DNA of 64,000 nt, from NCBI RefSeq assembly GCF_006546775.1, contig NZ_VICE01000096.1, positions 22,138-86,137 on the forward strand, in the 5' to 3' direction. Of the stretch, positions 39,033 to 50,301 are shown piece after piece. This DNA comes from Marilutibacter aestuarii. GTDB lineage: Bacteria; Pseudomonadota; Gammaproteobacteria; Xanthomonadales; Xanthomonadaceae. The notes below the pieces were generated by a model. That model was not told the DNA's origin. It worked only from the letters and a program-made list of their open reading frames with translations, and searched no databases. Position numbers and translations under genes: made by a program. Numbering within the stretch: position 1 is the stretch's first letter; every line of letters begins with the position of its first letter.

Positions 39033-39815
39033 TCAGCGCTCGCCGCCCGCCCGGGCCGCCAGCATCGCCATGCGTTCCACGTCGGCCAGGACCCCGCGCA
39101 ACAGGCGGACCTCCCGGCTGTCGAGGTCGGCCTTGAGGAACAGGCGACGGAACTTGCGCAGGGCCGATTCGGGCGCCCGTCCCTTGTGGAAGTCGATCGC
39201 GTCCAGGGCATCCCCCAGCTGCCCGAAGAAGCCCTCCAGCTCGGCGTGGGAAGCCGGCGGATCACCGTCCCCGGCCGGCGCCGGATCGCCCCCGCCCACT
39301 GCCAGCAGGGCCAGCCGCAACTCGTAGGCCAGCACCTGGACCGCCATCGCGAGGTTGAGCGAGCTGTAGGCCGGATTGGCCGGGATATGCACCGCGGCAT
39401 GGCACAGCTGGAGCTCCTCGTTGTCCAGGCCGGTGCGCTCGCGGCCAAAGACCAGGGCCACCTCGCCCCCTGCCCTTGCGCCGTCCAGGGCCCGGGCCGC
39501 GGCCTCGCGCGGCAGCAGCTCGTCCAGGGCGATGCGCCGGCTGCGCGCCGTGCAGCCCAGCACCAGATGGCAGTCGGCCACGGCCTCGGCCAGGGTCGCA
39601 TGGGTCGCGGCGGCCGCCAGGACGTCGTCGGCGCCGGCCGCCAGGGCCTCGGACTCGTGGTTGGGCGCCTTCTCGGGCGCCACCAGCACCAGCCGGCCCA
39701 GGCCCATGGTCTTCATGGCCCGCGCGGCGGAGCCGATGTTGCCGGGGTGCTGGGTCCCGACCAGGACGATGCGCAGGCGGTTGGAGATCGGTTCAGTTGT
39801 CGAATGGGTCGTCAT
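39033..39815 (-). CDS. trmJ: tRNA (cytidine/uridine-2'-O-)-methyltransferase TrmJ
   Basis: A 260-residue SPOUT methyltransferase with the three knot motifs: [37 protein letters not shown] and [19 protein letters not shown]. TrmJ methylates the 2'-hydroxyl of nucleotide 32 in the tRNA anticodon loop. It is divergent from suhB across 130 bases, the usual order in gammaproteobacteria. I chose the ATG at 39815, since the longer frame runs through the shared promoter region. Confidence 0.94.
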   Translation of the reverse strand: MTTHSTTEPISNRLRIVLVGTQHPGNIGSAARAMKTMGLGRLVLVAPEKAPNHESEALAAGADDVLAAAATHATLAEAVADCHLVLGCTARSRRIALDELLPREAAARALDGARAGGEVALVFGRERTGLDNEELQLCHAAVHIPANPAYSSLNLAMAVQVLAYELRLALLAVGGGDPAPAGDGDPPASHAELEGFFGQLGDALDAIDFHKGRAPESALRKFRRLFLKADLDSREVRLLRGVLADVERMAMLAARAGGER

Positions 39816-39945
39816 CGCCGTCAATGGTAAACTCCGCGACCCGGCCACGCTCGTGTCGTGCCATTGCCGGGTTGCTCTTTTACCTCCTTCCAGTCCGGCC
39901 GGCGATCCGCCGCGCCCCACCTCCTTCGTCCGAGGCCGCACCGCC

Positions 39946-40764
39946 ATGCAGAAACCCGCCGTCACCCTCATGGTCAAGGCCGCCCGTGCCGCCGGCAACG
40001 TGCTCCTGCGCCACATGCACCGCCTGGATGCGATCAACGTGGTCGAGAAGGACCGCATGGACTACGCCAGCGAAGTCGACGAAGAAGCCGAGAAGGTGGT
40101 CATCAAGGAGCTCCGTCGCGCCCACCCGGACTACGCCTTCCTGGGCGAGGAGACCGGCAGCGCCGGCAAGGGCCGCTTCACCTGGGTCATCGACCCCCTG
40201 GACGGCACCAGCAATTACCTGCGCGGCCTGCCCCACTTCTGCGTGTCGATCGCCCTGGTCGAGAACGGCGAACCGATCCACGGCGTCATCTTCGATCCCA
40301 TCCGCAACGACCTGTTCACCGTGAGCAAGGGCAGCGGCACCCAGCTCAACGGCAAGCGCGTGCGCGTGGCCGACCGCAAGACGCTCGAGGGCACCCTGCT
40401 GGTGACCGGCTTCCCGCCCCGCGAGCGCAGTCGCGCCAGCGCCCAGCTCAAGACCCTCGACAACCTGCTGCTGGAAGCCGAGGACGTCCGGCGCACCGGG
40501 TCGGCGGCCCTGGACCTGGCCTATGTCGCCTGCGGTCGCGCCGATGCCTACTTCGAGGCCGGCGTGAAGCCCTGGGACATCGCCGCCGGCGCCCTGATGG
40601 TGCGCGAGGCCGGCGGCAAGGTCTGCGACTTCAAGGGCCGCCCCACCGGCCCCATGGACGCCCGCGGGACTGCCCCGCGCGCCCTGGTCGCCGCCAACCT
40701 CAAGGTCTGCGAACTGCTGCAGAAGAAGATCGTCGATACCGGCTACGCGGCGGCATTCGATTGA
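39946..40764 (+). CDS. suhB: Inositol-1-monophosphatase SuhB
   Basis: A 272-residue member of the inositol monophosphatase family with the metal-binding motifs [29 protein letters not shown] and [17 protein letters not shown]. SuhB hydrolyses inositol phosphate in vitro but its main role in E. coli is with NusB/NusE/NusG in rRNA antitermination and ribosome folding. The length matches E. coli SuhB (267). The start at [14 protein letters not shown] follows the family pattern. Confidence 0.94.
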   Translation: MQKPAVTLMVKAARAAGNVLLRHMHRLDAINVVEKDRMDYASEVDEEAEKVVIKELRRAHPDYAFLGEETGSAGKGRFTWVIDPLDGTSNYLRGLPHFCVSIALVENGEPIHGVIFDPIRNDLFTVSKGSGTQLNGKRVRVADRKTLEGTLLVTGFPPRERSRASAQLKTLDNLLLEAEDVRRTGSAALDLAYVACGRADAYFEAGVKPWDIAAGALMVREAGGKVCDFKGRPTGPMDARGTAPRALVAANLKVCELLQKKIVDTGYAAAFD

Positions 40765-40808
40765 GGACCGTGATTGGTTATTCGTGATTTGGCATTTGCA
40801 GGAAGCAG

Positions 40809-40840
40809 AAAGGCCGCGGACTCCGCGGCCTTTCTCTTTA
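40809..40840 (+). terminator. Intrinsic terminator after suhB
   Basis: Stem AAAGGCCGCGG / CCGCGGCCTTT with a three-base loop and tail CTCTTTA. It lies between the converging suhB and secF genes. Confidence 0.85.
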
Positions 40841-40874
40841 TCGAAACCACCCGTTACCCATCACTGGAGACCCA

Positions 40875-41834
40875 TCACGGCCTCCGCGCCAGCGCCTCTT
40901 CGTCGCGGGCCTTGGGCATGAGGTCCTGCTTGGTGACCTTCAGCGGTCCGATGGTCAACAGGGTGCTGGCGACGAAGATCGAGGACAGGGTGCCGATGAC
41001 GGCGCCGATCAGCATCGACTCGGCCAGGCCACGCAGGGAGCCGCCGCCGTAGAGGTACAGCGCCAGCATGGTGAGGATCGCCACGAAGGAGGTGATCACC
41101 GTGCGCGAGAGCGTCTGGTTGATGGCGGCGTTGATGATGCCGATGGCGTCGCCGCGCATGGATCGGAAGTTCTCACGGATGCGGTCGAAGACGACGATGG
41201 TGTCGTTGATCGAGAAGCCCATGACCGAGAGGATGCCGGCCAGCACCGTCAGGTCGAACTCGTGCCCGGTGATGGCGAACCAGCCGGCCACCACGATCAC
41301 GTCGTGCAGCGTGGTCACGGTCGCGGCGACGGCGAACTTCTTCTCGAAGCGGAACGAGATGTAGATCATGAAGCCGACGACGACGAAGATCAGCGCCCAG
41401 ACGCCATTGATCGCGATCTCCTTGCCCACCTGCGGGCCGACGAAGTCACTCTTCATGACCGTGCCGGGGTTGCCTTCGATCGCGAGTGCCTGCTGGATCT
41501 CGCGCGCCGTGTTCTGGTCCGCCCCACCCTCGCCGTCGCCGGTCTTGGGCTGGACGCGGATCAGCAGGTCGTTGCCGTTGCCGAAAGTCTGGACCTGGGC
41601 ACTGCCGTAACCGGCGCCATCGAGGCGGGCACGGATGTCGTCCACGTCCACGGGCTGTTCGAAGCGCAGCTCGGTGACGGTACCGCCGGTGAAGTCCAGG
41701 GCGAAATTGAAGCCCTTGACCGCAATCGCGCCAACGGAGACGACGACGAGCAGCAGCGCGATGGACAGCGAGATCCAGCGCATGCGCATGAAGTCGATCT
41801 TGCTGTCATAGGGAAACAGGTTGAATGGTTTCAT
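40875..41834 (-). CDS. secF: Protein translocase subunit SecF
   Basis: A 319-residue SecF with six transmembrane helices, the periplasmic P1 region between the first two, and the motifs DFTGGTVTELRF, VMGFSINDTIVVFDRIREN and SRTVITSFVAILTMLALYLYGG. SecDF uses the proton gradient to pull exported proteins out of the SecYEG channel. The ATG at 41834 gives the family start MKPFNLFPYDSKIDFM. It follows secD by 16 bases. Confidence 0.96.
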   Translation of the reverse strand: MKPFNLFPYDSKIDFMRMRWISLSIALLLVVVSVGAIAVKGFNFALDFTGGTVTELRFEQPVDVDDIRARLDGAGYGSAQVQTFGNGNDLLIRVQPKTGDGEGGADQNTAREIQQALAIEGNPGTVMKSDFVGPQVGKEIAINGVWALIFVVVGFMIYISFRFEKKFAVAATVTTLHDVIVVAGWFAITGHEFDLTVLAGILSVMGFSINDTIVVFDRIRENFRSMRGDAIGIINAAINQTLSRTVITSFVAILTMLALYLYGGGSLRGLAESMLIGAVIGTLSSIFVASTLLTIGPLKVTKQDLMPKARDEEALARRP

Positions 41835-41850
41835 CTGGAAAGTGTCCCGG

Positions 41851-43716
41851 TCAGATGGCAATGGACTTCAGCTTGCGACGACCGCCATAAATGAGCGTGG
41901 CGATGGCGCGGGAAGCCGAGACCGCGGAATACATGGAGGTGGCGATGCCAAGGATCAGCGCGACCGCGAAGCCCTTCACCGGGCCGGTGCCGAAGGCGAA
42001 CAGGGCGACGCCGGCGAGCACGGCGGTGATGTTGGCGTCGGCGATGGTGCCCACGGCGCGGTCGTAGCCCGCCGCTATCGCCGCCTTGACCGGCAGCCCG
42101 GCACGCAGTTCCTCGCGTATTCGTTCGTTGATCAGCACGTTGGCGTCCACCGAGAAGCCAACCGTCAGCGCGATGCCCGCCATGCCCGGCAGGGTCATGG
42201 TGGCGCCGAACCAAGACATCAGCGCGACCAGCATCAGCAGGTTCAGCAGCAGCGCGATGCAGGTGATGACGCCGAACATCCGGTAGTAGACCAGGAAGAA
42301 GCCGAGGATGAAGATGAAGGAGTACTTGATCGCGGTCATGCCGCGCTCGACGTTTTCACGGCCCAGGCTCGGACCGACGATGCGCTCCTCGATGAAGTCC
42401 ATCGGCGCGGCCAGCGAGCCGGAGCGGAGCAGCAGCGCCAGGTTGGCCGCTTCCTTGGGGCTGTCCAGGCCGGTGGTCTGGAACTCCTTGCCGAACACGC
42501 CCTGGATGGTCGCGACCGAGATCACTTCCTCGTTGATGCGGGTACTGCGGATCTCCTCGCCGTTCACCACGCGCACCTCGGGCACGCGTTCGATGTAGAC
42601 CACCGCCATCGGCTTGCCGACGTTCTCGCTGGTGAACTCGAACATGCGCTGGCCACCGGCGCCGTTGAGGCGAATGCTGACCGAGGGCGTGCCCGACTGC
42701 GGGTCCATGCCCGAGGAAGCGGTGACCATCTGGTCGCCCGAGGCGATCACGCGCTTGCTGAGCAGGATCGGGATCGGCCGGCCGTCCGGACCGGTCTCCT
42801 TGCGGTCATACAGCTTGCCGTCGGGGGGGACGATGCCCGTGTCACGGGCGCTGGCCGCGTCCGCGTCGAGCACCGCGCGCCACTCCAGGGTAGCGGTGGC
42901 GCCGAGCACGCGCTTGGCCTGCGCGGTGTCCTGCACGCCGGGCAGCTGGACCACGATGCGGTCCTCGCCCTGGCGCTGGATGATCGGCTCGGACACGCCG
43001 AGCGCGTTGATGCGGTTGCGCAGGGTACCGACGTTCTGCTCGATGGCCTCGACCGCGAGCCGGTCGATCTCGGCGTCGCTCATGCTGACCGTGACCACGC
43101 GGTCATCCGCGCTGACCTGCAGGGTGGGCTGGGCGAGGACGATCGCCTCGCGCGCCTGTTCCGCGGCGTCGGCGTCGTTGAGCGTCGCCACCACGGTGTT
43201 GCCGGCGCGGCGCTCGACCGACTGGTAGCGGATGCGCTTGTCGCGCAGCAGCACGCGCACGTCCTCGGCGGTCGCCTCGAGCCGCTTGTCGAGCGCGGCC
43301 TTCTGGTCGACCTGCATCGTGAAGTGCACGCCGCCCTGCAGGTCGAGGCCCAGCAGCATCGGCTTGCCGCCCAGCTCCTGCAGCCATTCGGGCACCGTCG
43401 AGGCGAGGTTGAGCGCGACCACGAAGTCGTTGCCCAGCTCCGGGCGCAGCGCGTCGGCGGCCTTTACCTGGGCGTCCGGATCGGACAGGCGGACGAGCAG
43501 GTTGTCGCCATCGATCTCGACCGCCTTGGGGGTCACCCCGGCGGCCTTGAGGCCCGTCTCGACCCGCCCCTTCAGGGCTGCGTCGACCACCGCGCCGCGG
43601 TTGGCGCTGACCTGCACCGAGGGGTCCTGCGGGAAGATGTTCGGCAGGGCGTAGACGGTGCTGACGATCAGGATCAGCAGTAGGACAACGTATTTCCAGC
43701 GCGCGTAAGTCAGCAT
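41851..43716 (-). CDS. secD: Protein translocase subunit SecD
   Basis: A 621-residue SecD: N-terminal helix (WKYVVLLLILIVSTVYALPN), large periplasmic P1 domain with GLDLQGGVHFTMQVD and GRPIPILLSK, then the RND-type bundle with GLAGIALTVGFSVDANVLIN-like sequence (here MAGIALTVGFSVDANVLI) and FGTGPVKGFAVALILGI. I chose the ATG at 43716 because AGGA lies about eight bases upstream and overlaps the ATG at 43725, which therefore has no ribosome-binding site of its own. It sits between yajC and secF in the standard operon. Confidence 0.96.
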   Translation of the reverse strand: MLTYARWKYVVLLLILIVSTVYALPNIFPQDPSVQVSANRGAVVDAALKGRVETGLKAAGVTPKAVEIDGDNLLVRLSDPDAQVKAADALRPELGNDFVVALNLASTVPEWLQELGGKPMLLGLDLQGGVHFTMQVDQKAALDKRLEATAEDVRVLLRDKRIRYQSVERRAGNTVVATLNDADAAEQAREAIVLAQPTLQVSADDRVVTVSMSDAEIDRLAVEAIEQNVGTLRNRINALGVSEPIIQRQGEDRIVVQLPGVQDTAQAKRVLGATATLEWRAVLDADAASARDTGIVPPDGKLYDRKETGPDGRPIPILLSKRVIASGDQMVTASSGMDPQSGTPSVSIRLNGAGGQRMFEFTSENVGKPMAVVYIERVPEVRVVNGEEIRSTRINEEVISVATIQGVFGKEFQTTGLDSPKEAANLALLLRSGSLAAPMDFIEERIVGPSLGRENVERGMTAIKYSFIFILGFFLVYYRMFGVITCIALLLNLLMLVALMSWFGATMTLPGMAGIALTVGFSVDANVLINERIREELRAGLPVKAAIAAGYDRAVGTIADANITAVLAGVALFAFGTGPVKGFAVALILGIATSMYSAVSASRAIATLIYGGRRKLKSIAI

Positions 43717-43774
43717 CGAAGACATCCTGCGGCGGCCACGTCGGCCGCCCTATCCAATCGGTTGTGGCGCCGGC

Positions 43775-44113
43775 TCAGGCCGACTTCAAGGTGCCCTTGG
43801 GCAGCACGTTGGCGATCGCGCCCTTCTGCACGCGCACCTGCACGTTGTCGGCCACCTGCACGGTGATGAAGCTCTCGCCGATCTCGGTGATGGTCCCGGC
43901 GAGGCCGCCGTTGGTGATGACCTCGTCGCCCTTGGCGAGCTTCTCCAGCATGGCGCGGTGTTCCTTCTGGCGCTTCATCTGGGGACGGATCATCAGGAAG
44001 TACATGATCGCGATCAGGGCGATCGGGAACAGCAACTGCATGCCCATGCCGCCGCCGGCGGCCGGGGCGCTCTGGGCGTAAGCGGGCGAGATCACGAAGT
44101 CGAGCAGGTTCAT
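43775..44113 (-). CDS. yajC: Sec translocon accessory subunit YajC
   Basis: A 112-residue protein with one transmembrane helix (LLFPIALIAIMYFLMIRPQM), followed by the YajC signature KRQKEHRAMLEKLAKGDEVI and TNGGLAGTITEIGESFI. YajC associates with SecDF and YidC at the inner membrane. The ATG at 44113 gives MNLLDFVISPAYAQ and has AGGA upstream; one at 44122 adds three residues. The gene leads yajC-secD-secF and follows tgt after a 109-base gap. Confidence 0.94.
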   Translation of the reverse strand: MNLLDFVISPAYAQSAPAAGGGMGMQLLFPIALIAIMYFLMIRPQMKRQKEHRAMLEKLAKGDEVITNGGLAGTITEIGESFITVQVADNVQVRVQKGAIANVLPKGTLKSA

Positions 44114-44222
44114 CAGGGGCATCCTGGGTCGAAATTAACGGGAGATTATGGCACGAGCCGGCCCGTGACCGGGCCGGGGGCCGGAACCGCCGTCCGCGCC
44201 GGTCCCCGGGGCGATCCCGGGG

Positions 44223-46411
<2,189 letters not shown>

Positions 46412-46504
46412 ACGGGGATCTTCAAGGCCTGGCGGGCCCGGCGCCAGTGCGCCCGGGGCGGGGCCGCCCATTGTAAGAGCTTCCGCGCCGGGGCGAGGCC
46501 GGCC

Positions 46505-46936
46505 TCAGCGCTCGAACTTCGCCGACAGGATGATCGAGGACGTGGTGCGCCCCACCCCGTCGATGGCGCCGATGCGATCGGTCAGCTCGTCCATGTCCTC
46601 GACGCTGGGCACCACCCCCATCGCGACCAGGTCGAAGGGGCCGCTGACCGAGTGCAGCGCCCGGACCTCGGGCATGGCATGCAGGGCGTCCACCACCGCC
46701 GCCATCTGCTTGGGCAGCACGGTGATCATGATGTGCGCGCGGATATGGCCGTGCTCGGCCTGGTCGTGCACGCGAACGGTATAGCCGCGGATGACCCCCT
46801 GCCGCTCCAGTCGCTCGATCCGGCTCTGCACCGTCGTGCGCGACAACTGCAGGCGCCTGGCGATCTCGGCGGTCGAAGCCCGCGCGTTCTCGCGCAGGAC
46901 GGAAAGCAGCTGCTGGTCGGCGGCGGTGATCTTCAT
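46505..46936 (-). CDS. Lrp/AsnC-family transcriptional regulator
   Basis: A 143-residue regulator: winged helix-turn-helix (ASTAEIARRLQLSRTTVQSR) followed by a RAM/Lrp ligand-binding domain (HIRAHIMITVLPKQ and VSGPFDLVAMGVVPSVEDMDE). Lrp-family proteins form octamers that wrap DNA and respond to amino acids. It is divergent from a class III aminotransferase across 118 bases, so it probably controls that gene and itself. Start chosen at MKITAADQQLL. Confidence 0.93.
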   Translation of the reverse strand: MKITAADQQLLSVLRENARASTAEIARRLQLSRTTVQSRIERLERQGVIRGYTVRVHDQAEHGHIRAHIMITVLPKQMAAVVDALHAMPEVRALHSVSGPFDLVAMGVVPSVEDMDELTDRIGAIDGVGRTTSSIILSAKFER

Positions 46937-46939
46937 CTG

Positions 46940-46970
46940 GACGAAATTTTTCGGCGATTCGACGAAATCT
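46940..46970. promoter_or_regulatory. Probable Lrp-family operator between regulator and aminotransferase
   Basis: Direct repeats GACGAAAT at 46940 and 46961 are 21 bases apart, two helical turns, in an AT-rich patch. The first overlaps the palindrome CGAAA-TT-TTTCG. A GATAAT -10-like hexamer for the aminotransferase lies at 47018-47023, and AAGGAG precedes its ATG. Confidence 0.5.
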
Positions 46971-47054
46971 AACCTAAATCCGTCCAAATCCACACTGTCT
47001 ATCGACGAGAGATTGCAGATAATAGGGAGATGACGCCCCAATAAGGAGACCCAC

Positions 47055-48548
47055 ATGGCCGTGACCGATACCCTCGCCCCGCTGCGCGCCCACGCTGGCT
47101 CGCGCCGCACGGTGGGCCTGGACGACGCCACCCTGCTCCGTTTCGCCGAGCGCCACCCCGCCCTCGTGGAGGCCGTCGAGGCCGCCGCCGCCGAGTACGC
47201 GCGCATCAAGGGCGAGTTCGCCGACTTGCTCGACCTGGACGAGGATGCGCAGGCACGCGCCGTGCAGGCCGGCTACATCAACTTCTACCCCGACGACGCG
47301 GTGAACCCCTACGTGGCCCTTGCCGCGCGCGGGCCGTGGATCGTGACGCTCAAGGGCGCCGTGCTGCACGACTCGGGCGGCTACGGCATGCTCGGCTTCG
47401 GCCATGCGCCCGAAGCGGTGATCGAGGCCATGGCGCGCCCGCAGGCGATGGCCAACATCATGACGCCGAACCTGTCGCAGCTGCGCTTCGAACGCCTGCT
47501 GCGCGACGCGATCGGCCTGGGCCGCGACTGCCCCTACGCGAAGTTCCTCTGCCTGAACTCCGGCTCCGAGTCGGTGACCCTGGCCGCGCGCATCGCCGAT
47601 GCCAACGCCAAGACCCTGACCGACGAAGGCGCCCGCCATGCCGGCCGCGCCATCAAGCGGGTGGTCGTCAAGGGCGCGTTCCACGGCCGCACCGACCGTC
47701 CGGCGCTGTACTCGGACTCGTCGCGCAAGACCTATGAGAAGTTCCTGGCCAGCTACCGCGGCGAGGATTCGGTCATCGCCGTGCCGCCCTACGACATCGA
47801 CGCACTGCGCCGTGTGTTCGCCGACGCCGAGACGCATGGCTGGTTCATCGAGGCGATGTTCCTGGAGCCGGTCATGGGTGAAGGCGACCCGGGCCGCAGC
47901 GTGCCGCGCGACTTCTACGACGCCGCCCGCGAACTGACCCGCGCACACGGCAGCCTGCTGCTGGTCGACTCCATCCAGGCCGGCCTGCGCGCGAACGGGG
48001 TGCTGTCGATCGTCGACTACCCCGGCTTCGAGGGCGCCGAGGCGCCTGACATGGAGACCTACTCCAAGGCACTCAACGCGGGGCAGTACCCGCTTTCCGT
48101 GCTGGCGGTCAACGCGCGTGCCGCGGGCCTGTACCAGAAGGGCCTGTACGGCAACACCATGACCACCAACCCGCGTGCGCTCGACGTCGCCAGCACGGTG
48201 CTGTCGATGGTCACGCCCGAGCTGCGCGAGAACATCCGCGCGCGCGGCGCCGAGGCCCTGGAGAAGCTCGAGGCCCTGAAGACCGAGCTGGGCGGCGAGA
48301 TCACCAAGGTCCAGGGCACGGGCCTGCTGTTCTCGTGCGAGCTGTCCCAGGACTTCAAGTGCTACGGCGCCGGCTCCACCGAGGAGTGGCTGCGCGAGCA
48401 CGGCATCGGCGTGATCCATGGCGGCGTGAACTCGCTGCGCTTCACCCCGACCTTCGCGATCACCAGCGAGGAGATCGAACTGCTGGTCGGCATGATCCGG
48501 CGCGCCCTGAAGGAAGGTCCGCGCGCACGCCAGGCCGCAGCCGCCTGA
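47055..48548 (+). CDS. Class III PLP-dependent aminotransferase
   Basis: A 497-residue fold-type I enzyme of the class III (ornithine/lysine/GABA) aminotransferase group. Seen are the phosphate-binding NSGSESVTLAARIADA, KGAFHGRTDRPALYS, LLLVDSIQAGLRANG with the Asp that contacts the PLP ring nitrogen, and the Schiff-base lysine in METYSKALNAGQYPLS. The usual DExQxG is DSIQAG here, and the sequence departs from the better-known branches, so I leave the substrate open; an amino acid sensed by the divergent Lrp-type regulator is likely. Strong AATAAGGAG upstream of the ATG. Confidence 0.87.
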   Translation: MAVTDTLAPLRAHAGSRRTVGLDDATLLRFAERHPALVEAVEAAAAEYARIKGEFADLLDLDEDAQARAVQAGYINFYPDDAVNPYVALAARGPWIVTLKGAVLHDSGGYGMLGFGHAPEAVIEAMARPQAMANIMTPNLSQLRFERLLRDAIGLGRDCPYAKFLCLNSGSESVTLAARIADANAKTLTDEGARHAGRAIKRVVVKGAFHGRTDRPALYSDSSRKTYEKFLASYRGEDSVIAVPPYDIDALRRVFADAETHGWFIEAMFLEPVMGEGDPGRSVPRDFYDAARELTRAHGSLLLVDSIQAGLRANGVLSIVDYPGFEGAEAPDMETYSKALNAGQYPLSVLAVNARAAGLYQKGLYGNTMTTNPRALDVASTVLSMVTPELRENIRARGAEALEKLEALKTELGGEITKVQGTGLLFSCELSQDFKCYGAGSTEEWLREHGIGVIHGGVNSLRFTPTFAITSEEIELLVGMIRRALKEGPRARQAAAA

Positions 48549-48572
48549 GCGCGATTGTTGGTGCATGGAGGA

Positions 48573-48596
48573 AGGCGGCCGCAGGGCCGCCTTTTT
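48573..48596 (+). terminator. Intrinsic terminator after the aminotransferase gene
   Basis: Stem AGGCGGCC / GGCCGCCT with a four-base loop, followed by TTTTGTTC. Confidence 0.85.
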
Positions 48597-48662
48597 GTTC
48601 GCACTCACCCATCCCAGACGTGGGCTTCTTCGGCAGTTCGTCGTCCACCCGGCACCAGTCCC

Positions 48663-48790
48663 CGTAGCCCGGGTAAGCGCAGCGCACCCGGGGCCTCGAT
48701 TCCAGGGCCGTAGGGTGGGTAGAGCCGAAGTCGAAACCCACCGCCGCGCAGCCGCACGCATGACGAACGATGGGTTTTGCTTCGGACAAC
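48663..48790. repeat. Gene-free stretch with second-family hairpin repeats
   Basis: The gap from 48597 to 48914 holds no gene. It has an element starting CGTAGCCCGGGTAAGCGCAG (48663 onward), the reverse of one at 22.26 kb. A second element of the form CGTAGGGTGGGT...AACCCACC lies at 48709-48743, and a related GATGGGTTTTGCTTCGG lies at 48768-48785. Confidence 0.7.
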
Positions 48791-48914
48791 CCGCCTCGCG
48801 ATGCGGCGCAGGCGCGCCTGCTCCCGGCCCGGCGCCACGCGCTGGGCTCCAGCTTCGCTTGCGAGCCCGGCCTCCGGGCGGCAAGGTACTCGCTGAACGC
48901 CCTGCCCGTCGTCC

Positions 48915-50300
48915 CTACTCCCAGCAGCGGTCGCGCCGTCCCTTGAGGGTCGCCTCGCGGGCGCAGTCGCGCGGCGCGATGCGGCCCTCGGTCCGCTCTT
49001 CCACGCGCTTCGGCCCCGGCCCGGCGTCGACCAGATCGAAGGCATCGTAAAGCCGCCCGGTCGCGGTGCGTGCTTCGTAGCGCAGCCGCCCGTCGGCGAT
49101 GCGGATCACCTGGAACCACTGGGTGTCCTCGCCCACCGGCGACATCGTCGCCCGTGCTTCGTCGGACAGCCGGTACTGCTTGGCCCCGGCGACCGACACC
49201 ACGAACACCGGCGCGCGCGAGGCCTCGTCCAGGCCGCGGCGGCCGTAGGTATGGTCGTGGCCCTGCAGCACCAGGTCGACATTGCGCGCGCGCAGCACCG
49301 GCAGCAGGTGTTCGCGCAGCGCCGAATTCTCGCGGCCGTCGCGCGGCGAGAAGAACGGCTGGTGCACGACGACGATGCTCCAGCGGCCCGGGTTGGACGC
49401 CAGGACTGCATCCAGCCATCGGGCCTGGCGGGCAGCGCTGCCCAGGTCGAGCGCGGACGTTCCGTCCAGGACCGCAACCCGCACGCCCTGGTGGTCGAAC
49501 CAGTAGGTGGTTGGCGCATCGCCGCCGCCGATGCCGTTGCCCGGCAGCGCGAACTGCAGCGGCCAATGCCGGCCGAGCACGCGGCGTTCGCGCGGCGTGT
49601 CCTCGAACTCCTCGAAGTACTCGTGGTTCCCCGGCGCCGGCGCCGTCAGCGTCCAGCCCGAGAGTGCGTCGGTGGCGTCGAACCACTCGCCCCACTCGTT
49701 GTCGTCGTCGCCGTCGCCGCCACTGACCAGGTCGCCCGCATACAGCACCAGGCTCGCCCGTGGCGCATGCCGCGTTGCTTCACGGACGACGCGGGTGGTC
49801 AGGCTGGCGTTCTTGTTCTGGGTGTCGCCGAAGTACAGCAACTCCAGGGGCTCGCCGGGCAGGCCCGCCGTGCGCAGTTGCATCCACGGGCTCCAGGCGT
49901 CCTCGCCCTGCACGCGATAGGCGTACAGCGTTCCCGGTCGCAGGCCATCGACGTCGGCGCGATGGTGGTGCGCCGGCCCATTCTCCGCCGTCAGTGCGCG
50001 CGTCTGCGCGCGGATCCGGCGCGGCACGCCCATGTCGGGCGAGTCGCCAGCGACGACGATCTCGAGCCAGGGCGACTCGATCCCGGCGCCGCTGCGCCAG
50101 GCGACCGCGAAGCCACGGGCGGCGTCCTCGGCGGGCGTGGCGACGATGCGGTCGGGGAAGGCGCCGGCCACGTAGCGCGAGGCGCCCGTCGGAACCAGGG
50201 TATTGGGCTCGACCGTCCGCTCAACGGCGCCCGCGGGCGCGCCCGACAGCAGCGCGAGGCCGAACGACAGCAGGGCCGCGCGAACCCGGTGAGCTCCCAT
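48915..50300 (-). CDS. Secreted purple-acid-phosphatase-like metallophosphoesterase
   Basis: A 461-residue protein with a signal peptide (LLSFGLALLSGAPAGA), an N-terminal fibronectin-type domain (residues about 40-135) and a metallophosphoesterase domain with the five blocks YFGDTQNK, YAGDLVSGG, PGNHEYF, VVVHQPFF and GHDHTYGR. This is the purple acid phosphatase layout, a dinuclear metal enzyme that removes phosphate from esters outside the cytoplasm. It begins one base after the stop of the phytase-like gene and so shares its promoter. A Cys-containing tail (PRDCAREATLKGRRDRCWE) could form a disulfide. Confidence 0.88.
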   Translation of the reverse strand: MGAHRVRAALLSFGLALLSGAPAGAVERTVEPNTLVPTGASRYVAGAFPDRIVATPAEDAARGFAVAWRSGAGIESPWLEIVVAGDSPDMGVPRRIRAQTRALTAENGPAHHHRADVDGLRPGTLYAYRVQGEDAWSPWMQLRTAGLPGEPLELLYFGDTQNKNASLTTRVVREATRHAPRASLVLYAGDLVSGGDGDDDNEWGEWFDATDALSGWTLTAPAPGNHEYFEEFEDTPRERRVLGRHWPLQFALPGNGIGGGDAPTTYWFDHQGVRVAVLDGTSALDLGSAARQARWLDAVLASNPGRWSIVVVHQPFFSPRDGRENSALREHLLPVLRARNVDLVLQGHDHTYGRRGLDEASRAPVFVVSVAGAKQYRLSDEARATMSPVGEDTQWFQVIRIADGRLRYEARTATGRLYDAFDLVDAGPGPKRVEERTEGRIAPRDCAREATLKGRRDRCWE

Positions 50301-50301
50301 G

